In this document: piece by piece, positions 5,836-6,561 of the stretch | How positions within the stretch are numbered: the first letter of the stretch is position 1 | How the letters are laid out: the number at the start of each line of letters is the position of its first letter | Assembly: GCA_016763955.1 (NCBI GenBank) | Contig: JAESSU010000182.1 | Location: forward strand, 1-6,561 | Length of the DNA stretch: 6,561 nt | Direction of reading: 5' to 3' | Source of the DNA: Phycisphaeraceae bacterium | GTDB taxonomy: Bacteria; Planctomycetota; Phycisphaerae; Phycisphaerales; Phycisphaeraceae | Notes under the pieces: model-generated | What the model saw: only the letters and a program-made list of their open reading frames with translations | The model's database searches: none | What the model was told of the DNA's origin: nothing | Position numbers and translations under genes: made by a program

Positions 5836-6561
5836 TCAGCGTGTGAGTCTGACGGGGACACCATGGTCGTCTAAATATTGTTTGGTTTCTTGAATCGAAT
5901 ACTCGCCATAGTGGAAAATGCTGGCTGCTAGTGCAGCATCTGCATCGGTTTTAGTGAGGACTTCTTTGATGTGCTGCGGACTGCCACAACCCCCAGATGC
6001 AACCAAGGGGACATCAATTGCGCTACTAACGGCGTCGGTGATCGCCAGGTCATAGCCGGTCTTTACGCCATCAGCGTCCATACTTGTGAGTATGATTTCG
6101 CCAGCTCCTAGCGAGACAACATATTGTGCCCATGCGATAGCATCAATGCCTGTTGGGGTTCGGCCACCATGGATGTGGATTTCAAATGCAATATCATCTG
6201 CGTGATCAGATGGAAGGGTTGCTTGTGGGGCAAAGAGACCTTGCTTTTCTCGTTCTGCACGTCGTTGTTCAAACTCTTCGCGGGGTACACGTTTGGGGTC
6301 AATATTCACCACCGTCGCACAACGTCCAAATCGCTTGGCAGTTTGTTGCACAATTTCAGGGGTCACCACCGCAGCAGTATTGATACTAACCTTCTCTGCG
6401 CCCGCTTGAACCAATGCTGTGACGTCCGCAATCGTGCGAATTCCACCGCCCACGGTAAAGGGCATAAAACACTGCTCAGCGACTTGGCGAACCACGTCAT
6501 ACATGATGTCACGGTTTTCGTGACTGGCTGTAATGTCCAGAAAAACCAGTTCATCAGCACC
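5836..6561 (-). CDS. hisF: Imidazole glycerol phosphate synthase cyclase subunit (HisF), 5' end cut off by window
   Basis: With the HisH glutaminase, HisF converts PRFAR plus ammonia into imidazole glycerol phosphate and AICAR, in histidine synthesis. The 241 visible codons begin within the barrel and the stop is TGA at 5836. About 40 N-terminal residues, including the first catalytic Asp (Asp11 in Thermotoga), lie off the right edge. Visible strand-end motifs in order (residues counted from the edge): [12 protein letters not shown] (2-13), FTVGGGIR (35-42), [10 protein letters not shown] (55-64), VVNIDPKR (94-101) with Asp98 matching catalytic Asp130, [14 protein letters not shown] (168-181), VASGGCG (197-203) and AASIFHYGE (222-230). 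An extra segment of about 34 residues, rich in Glu, Arg and Gln, separates DPKR from FEIHIHGGR, making the full protein about 280 aa rather than 250-260. The ATG at 6504 is internal because homologous sequence continues upstream of it to the edge. The motif set separates HisF from HisA. Confidence 0.95.
   Translation of the reverse strand, partial: GADELVFLDITASHENRDIMYDVVRQVAEQCFMPFTVGGGIRTIADVTALVQAGAEKVSINTAAVVTPEIVQQTAKRFGRCATVVNIDPKRVPREEFEQRRAEREKQGLFAPQATLPSDHADDIAFEIHIHGGRTPTGIDAIAWAQYVVSLGAGEIILTSMDADGVKTGYDLAITDAVSSAIDVPLVASGGCGSPQHIKEVLTKTDADAALAASIFHYGEYSIQETKQYLDDHGVPVRLTR

Noticed and set aside
5836..6504. HisF starting at the internal Met at 6504
   Set aside because: The frame stays open to the window edge and the upstream 19 residues contain the conserved HisF stretch [11 protein letters not shown], so the real start is outside the window.
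1..6561. Mobile elements, CRISPR arrays, tRNA or rRNA genes
   Set aside because: No transposase or integrase motifs, regularly spaced direct repeats, or tRNA/rRNA signatures were seen on either strand; almost all the sequence is taken up by five genes.

Overview
The window is a compact, one-directional bacterial segment: every gene I can support lies on the minus strand, so it reads from right to left as hisF (5' end missing) > PilT/PilU-like ATPase > membrane-anchored GspE/PilB-like protein > CvpA-like four-helix membrane protein > murD (3' end missing). The long plus-strand open frames are shadows of these genes. Weak or absent Shine-Dalgarno sites, a MurD with an FGGG nucleotide-loop variant, and secretion-ATPase-like genes next to unrelated housekeeping genes suggest a Planctomycetota bacterium, perhaps Phycisphaerae-like. 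This is an inference from family memory, not a database result.

Right edge (5836-6561): most of HisF, the cyclase subunit of imidazole glycerol phosphate synthase (histidine biosynthesis), with an insertion of about 34 residues right after its catalytic beta-strand-5 aspartate. It is followed after 48 nt by a 378-aa PilT/PilU-type hexameric ATPase (4651-5787). That protein keeps the Asp box, Walker B glutamate and His box, but has Arg where the Walker A Lys should be.

Centre (2731-4389): after a 261-nt intergenic gap holding a perfect 9-bp-stem hairpin and a candidate promoter comes a 552-aa GspE/PilB relative. It has an N-terminal membrane anchor and retains the fold and the Cys4 zinc motif, but nearly every catalytic motif is lost (Walker A Lys to Met, Walker B Glu to Asn, His box gone). 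I read it as a pseudo-ATPase. Three nucleotides after its stop begins a 568-aa CvpA-like protein: four membrane helices and then about 440 residues of probable extracytoplasmic domain, possibly containing a duplicated beta-rich module.

Left edge (1-1020): a 36-bp interrupted palindrome lies between the CvpA-like gene and murD, the cytoplasmic D-glutamate-adding ligase of peptidoglycan synthesis. No pilin, PilC/GspF, secretin or prepilin peptidase gene is visible. The three middle genes may therefore form a membrane-bound ATPase/pseudo-ATPase/CvpA module rather than an ordinary type IV pilus. This is the most interesting possibility in the window, and it is inference.
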